Positions 18,300 through 28,114 are shown, numbered from the stretch's first letter. The stretch: 64,000 bases of DNA from Phyllobacterium calauticae (GCF_019991125.1 NZ_JAGENB010000001.1:558001-622000); one strand, 5' to 3'. Translations and numbers: made by a program. The notes: generated from the sequence alone by a model not told the origin.

Positions 18300-20162
18300 C
18301 TATGGCTTGGGCTTGCGTGGCGGACGGCCTGCGCCGCCGCCGGAACCGCCGCGCGGACCTTTGGGAGCACCTGATGGCGCACCACGCGGTGCCGCGCCTT
18401 TCGGCCCGCCATAGGGCCGGTCACCGGAGCGGCCATCCTGCCGGGTTGGGCGGCCGCTGGTGCCGTATGGACGTTCGGCGCGATTGGGGCGCTCGGACTG
18501 GAAGGACGGCTTGTCGCCAGCTGCTTCCCGCTCCTTCAGTTCGGCGCGTTCGCGCTTGCCCACCCGTGGCGGGCGCGGTGGACGCGGGCCATCGCGTGAA
18601 CCTTCCGGCCGATCCGATCCGAAGGAACGCTTCGGGCGCTCGGCTCTGTCATCGTCGCCGCGGGGCGGGCGCGGGGAATAGCTGCGCGGCTTGTCGCCGC
18701 CCGCATAGGCACCGGCAGGACGCTCACGCTGCGGCCGGTCCCCCGCAGGGCGCGCGGAACCTTCCTCGAAACGGCGCGGCCGTTCCGTGCGCGGTGCATC
18801 GGAATGGCGGCGCTCGCCGCGCGGTTCTCCGGTCTTTGCCTTGGGTTTGCCAACCGGGCGTGCACCCGGCGCCATCCAGACATTGGCCGAACGGGCACGT
18901 GGAGGCGCGGCCTCTTCAGCCTTTGCGCCGCGCGCACCCTTGGGGCCTGCGGCATCGCGCGGCTTGCGGTCGTCCGCACGCGGTGCACGGGCCGGACGTT
19001 CGTCGCGGCCGCCGCGTGCGTCGCGCGAGGCTCCAGGCCGTTCGCTGCGATCGGTCGTCAGGCGCGACAGGCCTTCTTCGCGCCTTTCGTCCTTGGACTT
19101 GCGCGGGCCACGGCTTTTCGCCACCGGTGCACTCGATATCCATTCGGAGGAACGGCGCGCCGGACGATCGGCGGCAGCTGGCTGCTGTACCGCCTCGCCC
19201 TTCACCGCATCGTTGGAAAAGACATTGATGATCGGCGCCTCGAAATCGGCACCGGATTCTTCGATCAGGCGCTCGCCCAGCTGGTCACGCAGGGTGCGGC
19301 CGTTCATTTCCCGCACCGAACCCTCCGGCAGATCGCCAAGCTGGAACGGACCATAGGAGATACGGATCAGGCGATTGACGGACAGGCCAAGCGCACCGAG
19401 CACATTCTTGACTTCGCGGTTCTTGCCCTCGCGCAAGCCCATCATGATCCAGACATTGGAGCCCTGCTCGCGTTCGAGCGTGGCTTCGATCGCGCCGTAG
19501 AACACGCCTTCGACCGCAATGCCATCCTTCAGCGTATCAAGCTTTTCCTGGGTCACGCTGCCATGGGCACGCACGCGGTAGCGGCGCAGCCAGCCGGTGG
19601 ACGGCAGTTCGAGGGCGCGCGACAGGCCGCCATCATTGGTCAGCAGCAAAAGACCTTCGGTATTGATATCCAGACGTCCGACGGAAAGGACACGCGGCAT
19701 ATCCTTCGGCAGGGATTCGAAAACCGTCTGGCGTCCTTCCGGATCGCGGTTGGTTGTCACCAGACCGGCCGGCTTGTGGTAGAGCCACAGGCGCGTGCGT
19801 TCTTTCTGCGGCAACGGCTTGCCGTCGACTTCGATGCGGTCTTCACGCTTGACATTGATCGCGGGGCTGGCAAGCACCTTGCCATTGACCGAGATACGGC
19901 CTGCAGCAATCATTGTCTCGGCTTCGCGGCGCGAGGCTATCCCTGCGCGGGCAAGGCGCTTGGCGATGCGCTCGCTGTCGTCGACCGGCGCTTCCTCATG
20001 CGATGATCTGCGCGGACCGCGCGTCGCGGGATCCCGCGCTCCGTCATCGAACTTGCGCGGAGCCGGACGGCCACCGCGGCCGCCATCGGCGCCCTTCTTG
20101 TCGAAGCTGCGCTTTTCAAAGGGACGTTTACCGCCCTTTCCGTCATCATTTGAACTGGTCAT
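18300..20162 (-). CDS. RluB-type 23S rRNA pseudouridine synthase with long disordered tail
   Basis: A 620-aa protein. Residues 1-60 are low complexity, an S4 RNA-binding domain spans about 62-108 ([19 protein letters not shown]), and an RsuA/RluB catalytic domain follows to about 312, with GRLDINTEG at 162-170 and catalytic Asp165. Residues 320-620 form a tail very rich in Arg, Pro, Gly, Asp and Ala (KPK end), with no fold. Family members normally end near residue 250-300. The enzyme should convert uridine to pseudouridine in large-subunit rRNA, by analogy with RluB at U2605, though the exact target is inferred. The tail is described under findings. Confidence 0.9.
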   Translation of the reverse strand: MTSSNDDGKGGKRPFEKRSFDKKGADGGRGGRPAPRKFDDGARDPATRGPRRSSHEEAPVDDSERIAKRLARAGIASRREAETMIAAGRISVNGKVLASPAINVKREDRIEVDGKPLPQKERTRLWLYHKPAGLVTTNRDPEGRQTVFESLPKDMPRVLSVGRLDINTEGLLLLTNDGGLSRALELPSTGWLRRYRVRAHGSVTQEKLDTLKDGIAVEGVFYGAIEATLEREQGSNVWIMMGLREGKNREVKNVLGALGLSVNRLIRISYGPFQLGDLPEGSVREMNGRTLRDQLGERLIEESGADFEAPIINVFSNDAVKGEAVQQPAAADRPARRSSEWISSAPVAKSRGPRKSKDERREEGLSRLTTDRSERPGASRDARGGRDERPARAPRADDRKPRDAAGPKGARGAKAEEAAPPRARSANVWMAPGARPVGKPKAKTGEPRGERRHSDAPRTERPRRFEEGSARPAGDRPQRERPAGAYAGGDKPRSYSPRPPRGDDDRAERPKRSFGSDRPEGSRDGPRPPRPPRVGKRERAELKEREAAGDKPSFQSERPNRAERPYGTSGRPTRQDGRSGDRPYGGPKGAAPRGAPSGAPKGPRGGSGGGAGRPPRKPKP

Positions 20163-20240
20163 GGAATGTTTGCCTTTCAGCGGGGCTAACTACCAGCTAT
20201 GACGGCAGCTTGCGAGTAAATTCTGGACCATGAGTGCAGC

Positions 20241-20702
20241 GTGAACCAAAAAACTGATCCTATGGGACCCATGGACCTTGCCCTGGCCGAGGCGAAGGCA
20301 GCGGCAAAACGCGGCGAAGTGCCCGTCGGTGCCGTTCTGGTGAAGGACGGTGTGGTTCTGGCCCAGGCCGGAAACCGCACCCGGGAACGCAACGATCCCA
20401 CCGCCCATGCGGAGATTCTGGTCATCCGGCAGGGCTGCGAAGCGCTGAACGATGAGCGTCTGACGGGTTGCGATCTCTATGTCACGCTCGAGCCGTGCAC
20501 GATGTGCGCTGCCGCCATTTCCTTCGCCCGTATCCGGCGATTGTACTACGGGGCGCAGGACATCAAGGGCGGCGGCGTGGAAAACGGCGCGCGATTTTTT
20601 GCCCAGCCCACCTGCCATCACGCGCCGGAGGTCTATTCCGGCTTCCGCGAGCAGGAAGCCGAAACCATCCTCAAGGAATTCTTCCGCGCAAAGCGGCTTT
20701 AG
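20241..20702 (+). CDS. tadA: tRNA-specific adenosine deaminase TadA
   Basis: TadA converts A34 to inosine in the anticodon of tRNA-Arg(ACG). The 153-aa protein has the deaminase zinc motif HAE at 56-58 (catalytic Glu58) and PCTMC at 85-89 with Cys86 and Cys89. The start given is GTG at 20241; an ATG at 20262 (MGPMDLALAEA) would also fit family length, and neither has a strong Shine-Dalgarno sequence. The stop TAG at 20700-20702 lies on the left boundary of the inverted-repeat element, so its last base is contributed by that element. The gene is divergent from the pseudouridine synthase. Confidence 0.93.
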   Translation: MNQKTDPMGPMDLALAEAKAAAKRGEVPVGAVLVKDGVVLAQAGNRTRERNDPTAHAEILVIRQGCEALNDERLTGCDLYVTLEPCTMCAAAISFARIRRLYYGAQDIKGGGVENGARFFAQPTCHHAPEVYSGFREQEAETILKEFFRAKRL

Positions 20703-20973
20703 AGCCTTTTCTGCTTAAATAGAACCCGTTCTGTTTCCCGGATGGCGAGACAATCCACTAGGAAGGTAGCAAGACCGATGTTTACCCATCGGACGAAGCT
20801 GCCTGACAAAGTGGGTGTCCGCCAGCCGGAAACCCGAAGGGCCGGGTGAATTTGGCCCAATCCCATCGGGCTTCGGCTTCGCCCGATGGAAAGACATCGG
20901 TCTCGCCTAACCCCTCGACCTTGAACCAAATTCCCTCCGGCAGAACGATTCTATTTAAGCAGGAAAGGCTCTA
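20700..20973. mobile_element. MITE-like element: ~32-bp terminal inverted repeats, TA at both ends
   Basis: The left end reads TAGAGCCTTTTCTGCTTAAA and continues AGAACCCGTTCTG to 20733. The right end is its near-perfect inverse, starting CAGAACGATT at 20941 and ending GGCTCTA at 20973. The arms differ at three positions or so (TTT/TTC, CC/T). TA dinucleotides flank both ends, as expected for the TA target duplication of IS630/Tc1-mariner elements. The 270-bp interior has no credible gene and contains several stems. Deleting the element plus one TA yields a site where the convergent genes tadA and the DUF4105 gene have overlapping TAA stops, which supports a real insertion. Assignment to IS630 is inference. 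Confidence 0.78.
20863..20889. repeat. stable stem-loop inside the inverted-repeat element
   Basis: CCATCGGGC (20863-20871) and GCCCGATGG (20881-20889) are exact complements around a 9-nt loop TTCGGCTTC. Outside it, AGACCGATGT (20772-20781) pairs perfectly with ACATCGGTCT (20894-20903), enclosing this hairpin. The same CCGATG (20775-20780) can instead pair locally with CATCGG at 20787-20792, so two structures compete. The pairing is symmetric at DNA level, so either strand could form it. Confidence 0.6.
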
Positions 20974-21957
20974 ATTGTCGGCGCGTATCCGGGCGGTAAA
21001 GTCTTCCGCCTTGTCGGCATCCATGGCGCGCTGGTTGATCGAAGCCGCCTCGATCTCCGCTTCGAGCGGCCTGCTCCGGTCAATGGCGCCCAGATCATAG
21101 AGATAGCCAGGCAGGTAACCGGAAAGGACGACGCGGTAGTCCAGCGGCACTCCGGGGGTGATTGCCCGGATCATGTCAAAAATCACCGTCGTGCAATTGG
21201 CCGTCACCGTATTGTAGAATTGCGCCTGCTTGGACAGCCGGTTGCCGGTGTCGAGGTAGGACAGAAACAGCGCTTGCCGCATTTCCGGCGTCAGGTTGAC
21301 CCGATACCGATACACATCCTCCTTGCGGATATTGCTGCGCAACCGGATGATGTCGCGCTCGTCGGCGGCGATCATCGCCAGTTCGAACTGTTTGAAAAAG
21401 CCGCCGATTTCCGAGAACTGCTCGTGCCGCTTCTTGCGGATCTCGGCCGAGAAAACCACCTGATCGCCATTGTTGAAACCGAAACTCACCAGCGTATGCG
21501 CAATGGCCGGGCTCGACCAGTACGACAAAAACACATCCACCGAAGCCAGATTTTCCAGATCATAGGACCGGACTTCCCAGCGCGGCGTGTAATCCGTCTG
21601 GCTGCGCCATTCGAAATTGCGGACATTGGCCAGCGTCACATGATTGCCGACCAGTGTTCCCGTAACGGTCTGCGCCACATCATCCGCCCAGATGCGATTG
21701 AGCGACGGAGTTATGGTGCTCCACCAGAACAGGAGGGCCGCCATGACCGGAATGAGCACAATCAGGGCGCGCCGCACCCGCCCCGTTACCTCGAGCCAAA
21801 GAACCACAAGCCCGATCAGGCCCCAGACAATTACACCGCCGGTCACACCGGGCAGGTCCAGAGGAAGTTGATACCAGAGCGCAAATCCGCCCCAGAAAAA
21901 ACCGAAGGCTGTCAGGAGAATGAGAATAATCAATCCGGGAAGACGCAAAAGACGCAA
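20971..21957 (-). CDS. DUF4105 (Lnb N-terminal periplasmic domain) membrane protein
   Basis: A 328-aa protein with three hydrophobic spans in the first 100 residues (LPGLIILILLTAFGFFWGGF; GVIVWGLIGLVVLWLE; ALIVLIPVMAALLFWWST), then a soluble periplasmic domain. The domain has HTLVSFGFNNGDQVVFSAEIR and NCTTVIFDMIRAITPGVPLDYR; the His and Cys of this pattern fit the cysteine-peptidase-like DUF4105/Lnb family, linked to lipoprotein processing in some bacteria. The start is TTG at 21957, with AGGG 9 nt upstream; no ATG is available before the first span. The TAG stop coincides with the right end of the inverted-repeat element. Confidence 0.82.
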   Translation of the reverse strand: MRLLRLPGLIILILLTAFGFFWGGFALWYQLPLDLPGVTGGVIVWGLIGLVVLWLEVTGRVRRALIVLIPVMAALLFWWSTITPSLNRIWADDVAQTVTGTLVGNHVTLANVRNFEWRSQTDYTPRWEVRSYDLENLASVDVFLSYWSSPAIAHTLVSFGFNNGDQVVFSAEIRKKRHEQFSEIGGFFKQFELAMIAADERDIIRLRSNIRKEDVYRYRVNLTPEMRQALFLSYLDTGNRLSKQAQFYNTVTANCTTVIFDMIRAITPGVPLDYRVVLSGYLPGYLYDLGAIDRSRPLEAEIEAASINQRAMDADKAEDFTARIRADN

Positions 21958-22037
21958 GATCGGTGGCCCTCAACTGACAAGCTGTGACGCAATAGTCTCG
22001 GTACATCAAGGCAAAGGCAAGACGCTTTCTGACGTCC

Positions 22038-22068
22038 AAAAAAGAAAGGCTCCCTGAGGGAGCCTTTC
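22038..22068 (-). terminator. intrinsic terminator of the ileS-side lipoprotein gene
   Basis: An 11-bp perfect stem (GAAAGGCTCCC at 22044-22054 and GGGAGCCTTTC at 22058-22068) with a TGA loop is followed, on the minus strand, by a run of six T (complement of 22038-22043). It lies 34 bp downstream of the lipoprotein gene ending at 22102. Confidence 0.85.
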
Positions 22069-22101
22069 ACGTGTCATGCAGCGGTTCAAATTCCGGTGGC
22101 A

Positions 22102-22776
22102 TCAATTCCAGGGAATGAGGTTCTTGAAGCTGAAGCCCTTGTCCTTGCGGGCAGCGGCCTTGCGGTCGCGTTCCTTCTTGGCTTCGTCTTCACCAAGCTC
22201 ATCGGCAGCGGCTGTCGGCGCCGGGGCGCGATAGGCCAGCGGCGGCTCGCTCAGATAACGCCGCGTGGTCGCCGAGCCGGCGGTCGAAGCCAGGCGGCGG
22301 GCGCGGAATTCCGCAGACTGCTTGCTTGCCGTGCTCACACCCGAGGGCGGCGGGTTTCTGTCGTTGTAGACGCCGTGCTCGCCATTATCGACAGCCCTTG
22401 TTGCGGGCGGCGTGTCATTTTCGATTTGCGGCACATAGTTGGGATTGTTCTGATTGGCCGTAGCGTCATCACGCAAACGCTTGCGCCGCTGTTCCGGTGA
22501 TTCCGGCCACTTCGCACCGTTCGCGGCGACGGCATTTTCCTGCGGCGCCGGCAACTGGCCTGGCTTGCCAGCGACAGGGCGAACGAGATCCGGGCGCGGA
22601 TTATAGGTTATCGGGTCTTTTTTCTTGGGTCCGAACGAAGCGATATTGGAAACGTCGTCCAGCAACTGGCTGCCAGATGTCTTGTTGGTGCCATAGGTTG
22701 GTGACGACATGCACCCGGCCAGCGTCAAGGACGCCAGCATTGCACCAAGAACCGTAATACGTCCGTTCAAATCCAT
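22102..22776 (-). CDS. putative lipoprotein of unknown function, 224 aa
   Basis: The chosen ATG gives MDLNGRITVLGAMLASLTLAGC, a signal sequence with lipobox LAGC (Cys22). The mature protein is polar, rich in Pro, Asn, Arg and Ala, and looks largely disordered; it ends with a basic, aromatic tail KGFSFKNLIPWN. A longer frame starting at 22824 would put charged residues ahead of the signal, so the internal ATG is preferred. It lies upstream of no other gene on its strand before a strong terminator. I do not recognise a domain; similar lipoproteins occur next to ileS in related genomes as far as I recall. Confidence 0.75.
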   Translation of the reverse strand: MDLNGRITVLGAMLASLTLAGCMSSPTYGTNKTSGSQLLDDVSNIASFGPKKKDPITYNPRPDLVRPVAGKPGQLPAPQENAVAANGAKWPESPEQRRKRLRDDATANQNNPNYVPQIENDTPPATRAVDNGEHGVYNDRNPPPSGVSTASKQSAEFRARRLASTAGSATTRRYLSEPPLAYRAPAPTAAADELGEDEAKKERDRKAAARKDKGFSFKNLIPWN

Positions 22777-22928
22777 ACTCGCCACTTTCGCCTCAAGCTC
22801 ATATTGCCGACTCCGCCGAGTCAATATGCTTGATCAATGCCCTGCCTGTTAAATCAGGCAACTCAATGGCAAGCCTTTTACATGAGGCCCGTCCCAATAA
22901 GCAAGCCGAAGCAACCTATTGTTAAGCA

Positions 22929-22961
22929 AAATGCGGATCATCCAGAGAATGATCCGCATTT
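22929..22961 (-). terminator. stem-loop after ileS
   Basis: AAATGCGGATCAT (22929-22941) and ATGATCCGCATTT (22949-22961) form a perfect 13-bp stem with a 7-nt loop, 7 bp past the ileS stop. On the minus strand the stem ends in ATTTTGC, a weak U tract, consistent with an intrinsic terminator. Confidence 0.7.
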
Positions 22962-22967
22962 ATACAC

Positions 22968-25886
22968 TTAAATGGCGAGTTTGCCGAGTTTTGCCAGTTC
23001 ATGCAGTGCCGCCGCATCGCGGGCCGAGACATCCGGATAGGCCGGATCGGAGCCGACATCATGGGTATAACGCCATGAACGGGCACATTTTGTACCCGAT
23101 GCGCGCTCGGGAACGACCGCCACGCCCTTCACGTCCTCGGCAATGAATGCCCCGGCCGGAGCGGCTTCGTTCCTGATCGTGATGGCGCTGGTGATGCAGA
23201 TTTCAGCCATATCGAGATCGGAAACGGCAGCGAACAATTCCGGATCGGCGACAAAGACCACCGGCGCAGCCTCGAGCGACGAACCGATGCGCTTGTCCGC
23301 CCGCTCCAGCTCCAGCGCGCCGGTGACGGCCCGCCGGACATCGCGCACCTTGCGCCACTTCTCGGCCAGGGCTTCGTTCCTCCATTCGGACGGCGTCGCG
23401 CGGAACTGCTCAAGGTGAACCGAGACGGCGGCGGGATACTGGTCGAGCCAGGCTTCCTCCGTGGTGAACGGCAGCATGGGCGCAAGCCAGGTCACCAGAC
23501 GGTCGAACAGGTGACGCACAACCTGCAGGGACGCACGGCGCTTGATGCTGGACGGCGCATCGCAATACAGCGCATCCTTGCGGATATCGAAATAGAACGC
23601 CGACAATTCGACGTTCATGAAATCGATGAGGGAACGCGTGATGCGCTTGAATTCGAAGGCATCGTAGCTCGAGCGGACCACCTCATCGAGCTCGGTGAGA
23701 CGGTGCAGCATCAGCTTTTCCAGTTCCGGCATATCAGCATAGGCGATTTCATCCCCGGCATCGTGGGCCAGGGTGCCAAGCATCCAGCGGATGGTGTTGC
23801 GCAGCTTGCGATAGGAATCGATGTTCGTCTGGATGATGTTCTTGCCCAGACGCTGGTCTTCCCAATAATCCGTGGTCATGACCCACAGGCGCAGGATATC
23901 GGCGCCGGAATCCTTGATCACATCCTGCGGCGTGACCGTATTGCCGAGCGACTTCGACATTTTGCGCCCCTCCTCGTCCATGGTGAAACCATGGGTGACG
24001 AGGGTGCTGTAGGGCGCCCGGCCACGGGTACCGCAGCTTTCCAGCAGCGACGAATGGAACCAGCCGCGATGCTGGTCGGAGCCTTCCAGATAGACATCGG
24101 CAGGCCATTTCAGATCAGGGCGGTCCTCAAGCGTGAAGACATGGGTCGAGCCGGAGTCAAACCAGACATCGAGAATGTCGCGCACCTGCACCCACGGCTC
24201 GTTTGCCTTTTCGCCAAGGAAACGCGCGCGCGCGCCTTCGGCAAACCAGGCATCGGCGCCTTCCTGCTCGAATGCTTCGAGAATACGGGCATTGACCGCA
24301 TCGTCCTTGAGCACGTTGCCATTCTCATCGGCAAACACGCAGATCGGCACACCCCAGGCGCGCTGGCGCGACAGGACCCAGTCGGGACGGTCTTCGATCA
24401 TGGCACGCAGCCGGTTCTGGCCGCCGGCGGGTACGAAACGGGTCTCGTCGATCGCCGCCAGGGCGCGCGAACGCAATGTGGTCAGATCGCCCAGATCCTT
24501 GTCCATATAGACGAACCATTGCGGCGTGTTGCGGAAGATGACCGGCTTCTTCGAACGCCATGAATGGGGATACGAGTGCTTCAGCCGGCCGCGGGCAAAC
24601 AGCGCACTGCGCGCGATAAGCTCCTCGATGACGGCCTTGTTGGCATCGCCCTTCTTGCCGTTGTCGTCGATGACACGCGCGGCGCCGCCTTCGCGGTCCG
24701 GCCCAAAGCCCGGAGCGTCCTTGGTATAGAAACCGGCATCATCAACGGTGAACGGGATAGCCGGAGAAATACCCTTCGCCTCGAGTTCACGCGCAGCAGC
24801 GGTCCAGGCGTCAAAGTCCTCGCGGCCGTGGCTTGGGGCGGTATGCACGAAACCCGTACCGGCATCGTCGGTAACGTGATCACCGGCAACCAGCGGAACC
24901 ACAAATTCATAGCCGCCGCCCAGCCCCTTGAAAGGATGCGCCAAGGTCATGGCGGCAAACTCGTCGGCCGCAACGGTCTTGATCCGCTTGAAGGTCAGCT
25001 TGGCCTTGGCCGCGGATTCCTCCGCAAGCGCGTCGGCGAAGATCAGCCTTTCGCCCGGCCGGGGTCCAAAATCATTTTCAGCGGTTTCGACCTCGTAAAG
25101 CCCATAGGCAATGCGCGGGGAATAGCTGACCGCACGGTTTCCCGGGATGGTCCATGGTGTCGTGGTCCAGATCACCACATGCGCCGCACCAAGATCGCCC
25201 GCCCCATCTGCGACCGGGAATTTCACCCAGATGGTGTCGCTTTCATAGTCCTGATACTCGACCTCGGCTTCCGCCAGCGCCGTGCGCTCGACCACCGACC
25301 ACATCACCGGCTTCGAACCGCGATAGAGCTGGCCGGACATGGCGAACTTGAGCAATTCCCCGGCGATGCGGCTTTCCGCATGGAAAGCCATCGTCGTATA
25401 GGGATTGTCGAAATCGCCCTCGATGCCGAGGCGCTTGAATTCGGCGGACTGGATCTTGATCCAATTGGCGGCGAACTCACGACACTCCTTGCGGAATTCG
25501 TTGATCGGCACGTCGTCCTTGTCCTTGCCCTTGGCGCGGTACTGTTCCTCGATCTTCCATTCGATCGGCAGGCCGTGGCAATCCCAGCCGGGAACATAAT
25601 TGGAATCGAAACCGCGCATCTGGAACGAGCGGGTGATGACGTCCTTGAGGATCTTGTTCAGCGCATGGCCGATATGGATATTGCCATTGGCATAGGGAGG
25701 ACCGTCATGCAGCACATAGAGCGGGCGCCCCTTCCCGTCTTCGCGCAATTTCCTGTAGAGATTCATCTCGCCCCAGCGCTTGACGAATTCCGGCTCTTTG
25801 GCGGGCAGGCCGGCGCGCATCGGAAAATCTGTCTGCGGCAGATAAAGTGTTTTCGAATAGTCGAGTGGGTTGGCGGTGTCGGTCAT
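22968..25886 (-). CDS. ileS: isoleucyl-tRNA synthetase
   Basis: A 972-aa class I aminoacyl-tRNA synthetase that charges tRNA-Ile and edits valine. The HIGH motif is at 71-74 ([15 protein letters not shown]), the connective-peptide editing domain follows ([22 protein letters not shown] blocks), the KMSKS loop is in [12 protein letters not shown] and an anticodon-binding domain occupies the last 250 residues. The C-terminus has no CxxC zinc pair, unlike E. coli IleS, which is a common variation. Normal length. The 282 bp upstream to the MipA gene hold a leader and a terminator but no gene that I can see. Confidence 0.97.
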   Translation of the reverse strand: MTDTANPLDYSKTLYLPQTDFPMRAGLPAKEPEFVKRWGEMNLYRKLREDGKGRPLYVLHDGPPYANGNIHIGHALNKILKDVITRSFQMRGFDSNYVPGWDCHGLPIEWKIEEQYRAKGKDKDDVPINEFRKECREFAANWIKIQSAEFKRLGIEGDFDNPYTTMAFHAESRIAGELLKFAMSGQLYRGSKPVMWSVVERTALAEAEVEYQDYESDTIWVKFPVADGAGDLGAAHVVIWTTTPWTIPGNRAVSYSPRIAYGLYEVETAENDFGPRPGERLIFADALAEESAAKAKLTFKRIKTVAADEFAAMTLAHPFKGLGGGYEFVVPLVAGDHVTDDAGTGFVHTAPSHGREDFDAWTAAARELEAKGISPAIPFTVDDAGFYTKDAPGFGPDREGGAARVIDDNGKKGDANKAVIEELIARSALFARGRLKHSYPHSWRSKKPVIFRNTPQWFVYMDKDLGDLTTLRSRALAAIDETRFVPAGGQNRLRAMIEDRPDWVLSRQRAWGVPICVFADENGNVLKDDAVNARILEAFEQEGADAWFAEGARARFLGEKANEPWVQVRDILDVWFDSGSTHVFTLEDRPDLKWPADVYLEGSDQHRGWFHSSLLESCGTRGRAPYSTLVTHGFTMDEEGRKMSKSLGNTVTPQDVIKDSGADILRLWVMTTDYWEDQRLGKNIIQTNIDSYRKLRNTIRWMLGTLAHDAGDEIAYADMPELEKLMLHRLTELDEVVRSSYDAFEFKRITRSLIDFMNVELSAFYFDIRKDALYCDAPSSIKRRASLQVVRHLFDRLVTWLAPMLPFTTEEAWLDQYPAAVSVHLEQFRATPSEWRNEALAEKWRKVRDVRRAVTGALELERADKRIGSSLEAAPVVFVADPELFAAVSDLDMAEICITSAITIRNEAAPAGAFIAEDVKGVAVVPERASGTKCARSWRYTHDVGSDPAYPDVSARDAAALHELAKLGKLAI

Positions 25887-26127
25887 TTTTCCAGCTTGTG
25901 AACAGGCCCGCGCGTGATCGCAGCAGGCAAAGATGTGACGAAAATCAAAAAAGAGCGCAATGGCGCATCCGGAAAACCCGGACCTTCCGCACCCGCAAGC
26001 CTAGGCTTCAGGCAAACCGGAAGGCCGGGCCAGTAATTCGTGGTGTCTGAAGCGGTATGGACTGTGCAAGGGTCCAGGAAACAGTTTTCATGAGCGCGCT
26101 TTTAGCAATCACTGCTTCCAGAATAAA

Positions 26128-26158
26128 GGGGCTGACGCAATAAACTTCGCGTCAGCCC
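26128..26158 (-). terminator. terminator after the MipA/OmpV gene
   Basis: GGGCTGACGC (26129-26138) pairs with GCGTCAGCCC (26149-26158) in a perfect 10-bp stem with a 10-nt loop, 11 bp downstream of the MipA/OmpV stop. Minus-strand sequence after the stem is CTTTATTC, a short T-rich tract. Confidence 0.7.
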
Positions 26159-26168
26159 GATATATCGG

Positions 26169-27017
26169 TCAAAGCGCGAAGTCGAAACGGTAGGTTGCCT
26201 GCAGGCCGAAGGTCGCCTGATTGGCCGACCCGCGCTCCTTGACGATGCTGGAATCGGCCGCCGGTCCCATCAGGCGGCTATACTCCGCATAGGCACTGGT
26301 TTCGATCTTGTCCGTCGCCTTCCAGGTGATCTGGCCGCCGAGACCAAGCGATTTGAGACCGCCGCCATCGGGACGGTAGGTCGACAGACCGGATGCAGCC
26401 GCTTCCGTCGGGTTCACCCCGTAATACTGCTTGAAGTAATCGCGCGACGCCACGGTGGCGCGCGGCCCGGCCGAAACGCGCACGGTCGGCGTCAGGTCCT
26501 TGAAGGCATCGACGGCAAAGTCGGCAACGACGCCGTCATGCGAACCGATACCCCGGCGCACCTCGACACGGCCGCGAATATTGTCCGTCGGATAGAATTC
26601 GGCGAAGCCGCCCACTTCGACACCCCAATCGACATCATGCACGCCCTTGAGATTCGCGTCACCGCTGTCGCGGCCGGTGATCAGCTTGCCGGTGATACCG
26701 GTGCGGAACACGCCCGTATCGATCAGGCCGATCGACGCATTGTCATTGAGGGAGCTGAAACGGGCGGCGGCTCCGGCACGGCCCAGCGAGATAACCGGCG
26801 CGGCCCGCAGAAGATAGTCTTTGGCGCCTTCATAGCGCGGAGCGATGAAGCCCTTGGCGCCGAGGGTCAGGTACCAGTCGCCCGACCACCAATGCTGGCG
26901 GGGCGCAGCCGCCGTCTGGTTCTGCTGGCCTTCGTAATAATAATCATCGGCAGAGCCCGGGACGGCACCGGCAAGTATAAGGACGCCCGAAAGAGCGGCG
27001 ACGAGACGAACATGCAT
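26169..27017 (-). CDS. MipA/OmpV family outer-membrane protein
   Basis: A 282-aa exported beta-barrel protein. A signal peptide runs to about GSADD (24). The mature part begins with a Gln/Asn-rich stretch, then WWSGDWYLTLGAKGFIAPRYEGAKDY, with alternating polar/hydrophobic strands and a C-terminal Phe-rich strand ending YRFDFAL, typical of the MipA/OmpV barrel. Family members are MltA-interacting scaffold or osmotic-response porin-like proteins; which role applies here is unknown. It is transcribed alone from an AT-rich region at 27060-27120 and followed by a terminator. Confidence 0.88.
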   Translation of the reverse strand: MHVRLVAALSGVLILAGAVPGSADDYYYEGQQNQTAAAPRQHWWSGDWYLTLGAKGFIAPRYEGAKDYLLRAAPVISLGRAGAAARFSSLNDNASIGLIDTGVFRTGITGKLITGRDSGDANLKGVHDVDWGVEVGGFAEFYPTDNIRGRVEVRRGIGSHDGVVADFAVDAFKDLTPTVRVSAGPRATVASRDYFKQYYGVNPTEAAASGLSTYRPDGGGLKSLGLGGQITWKATDKIETSAYAEYSRLMGPAADSSIVKERGSANQATFGLQATYRFDFAL

Positions 27018-27121
27018 GAAATCACTCCAAAATTTCGCCTGGGAGGGCGGCAGATTTGAGAATGACGCTAGCGAAGGATAGATAAAATTGGATTTATTCT
27101 TATGGTAAACAATTTACCGTT

Positions 27122-28102
27122 TCATCGAAAATTAATCGTGTCGTCCAGAGCGGATAACGGTTTCACTCCCTGCAACAGAGCACGCGCTTCTTCCTCGTCG
27201 CGCCTGATCTGCTGCATCATCGGCTCAAGCCCGTCGAACTTTTCCTCGCCGCGCAAATAGCCGAAGAACGAAACCGCGCAGATTTCGTCGTAGAGATTGC
27301 CGGTGAAATCGAAGACATAGGTTTCGAGCAGCGGCGCGCCGTCGGTATCCACGGTCGGCCTGCGGCCAAAGCTGGCCACACCGTCATGGAGCGTGCCGTC
27401 CGCACGGCGAAAACGCACGGCATAAATGCCTTCCTGCAGATGCGTCTCGGGTGGCAGCACCATATTGGCCGTGGGGAAGCCGATCGTGCGGCCAAGCTGC
27501 TTGCCATGCACCACTTCCGCGCGAATCCGGTGGCGGTACCCCAGAAGCCCCGACGCTTCGACAATGTCGCCCGCACCCAGAAGTTCGCGAATGCGGCTGG
27601 ATGAAATGGCCTGCCCGCCCTCGTCGCGGAACGCATCGACGAGCGTGACCTGAAAGCCGCGCTTTTCCCCGGCATCCATGAGAAAGGCCGGACCGCCCTG
27701 GCGTCCCTTGCCGAAGTGGAAGTCAAACCCCGCCACGATGCGGCTCGCTCCAAGACCGGCAACAAGAATCTCGTCCACGAACACATCGGCCGTAAGCTGT
27801 GAGAAATCCCGGGTGAAATGGCATTCCACCACCGCATCGAAACCGAGGGCTTCCAGGATGGAAGCTTTTTCCGCCGCGGGTGTCAGCCGGTCGACCGGCT
27901 GATCCGGCACGAAGACGCTGCGCGGATGCGGCTCGAAGGTCAGAACCAGCGAAGGCTTTCCGGCGGTGTTGGCGGCATCAAGCGCCCGCCCCAGAACAGC
28001 CTGATGGCCGCGATGCACACCGTCAAAATTACCGATCGCCACCACGGCGCCCTTCAGATGCTGCGGCAGATGCGAAGGGTCGGTCAGGCGTAGAATCGGC
28101 AT
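27122..28102 (-). CDS. ribF: bifunctional riboflavin kinase/FAD synthetase
   Basis: RibF makes FMN from riboflavin and then FAD. The 326-aa protein has the N-terminal adenylyltransferase domain with VAIGNFDGVHRGHQAVL (the HxGH-type nucleotide site, about 20-36), SSSRIRELLGAGD, and the C-terminal flavokinase domain with GRTIGFPTANM and FGRRPTVD. The end EEKFDGLEPMMQQIRRDEEEAR is typical. It follows the HAD-phosphatase gene by 12 bp and is likely co-transcribed with it. Confidence 0.96.
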   Translation of the reverse strand: MPILRLTDPSHLPQHLKGAVVAIGNFDGVHRGHQAVLGRALDAANTAGKPSLVLTFEPHPRSVFVPDQPVDRLTPAAEKASILEALGFDAVVECHFTRDFSQLTADVFVDEILVAGLGASRIVAGFDFHFGKGRQGGPAFLMDAGEKRGFQVTLVDAFRDEGGQAISSSRIRELLGAGDIVEASGLLGYRHRIRAEVVHGKQLGRTIGFPTANMVLPPETHLQEGIYAVRFRRADGTLHDGVASFGRRPTVDTDGAPLLETYVFDFTGNLYDEICAVSFFGYLRGEEKFDGLEPMMQQIRRDEEEARALLQGVKPLSALDDTINFR

Positions 28103-28114
28103 GGTGCGTGTACC

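Noticed and set aside
18173..19228. 351-codon plus-strand frame opposite the pseudouridine synthase tail
   Set aside because: Arises from low-complexity GC-rich sequence; composition (Arg, Pro, His, Cys) is not protein-like.
20699..20929. Open frames inside the inverted-repeat element, up to 76 codons
   Set aside because: They cover the repeat arms and stems and show no recognisable domain; no transposase fragment was seen.
24564..25901. 445-codon plus-strand frame opposite ileS
   Set aside because: Antisense to ileS; no start signals or family features.
25887..26168. T-box or other riboswitch in the ileS leader
   Set aside because: I saw no T-box motif, and these occur mainly in Gram-positive bacteria; only a terminator for the neighbouring gene was supported.
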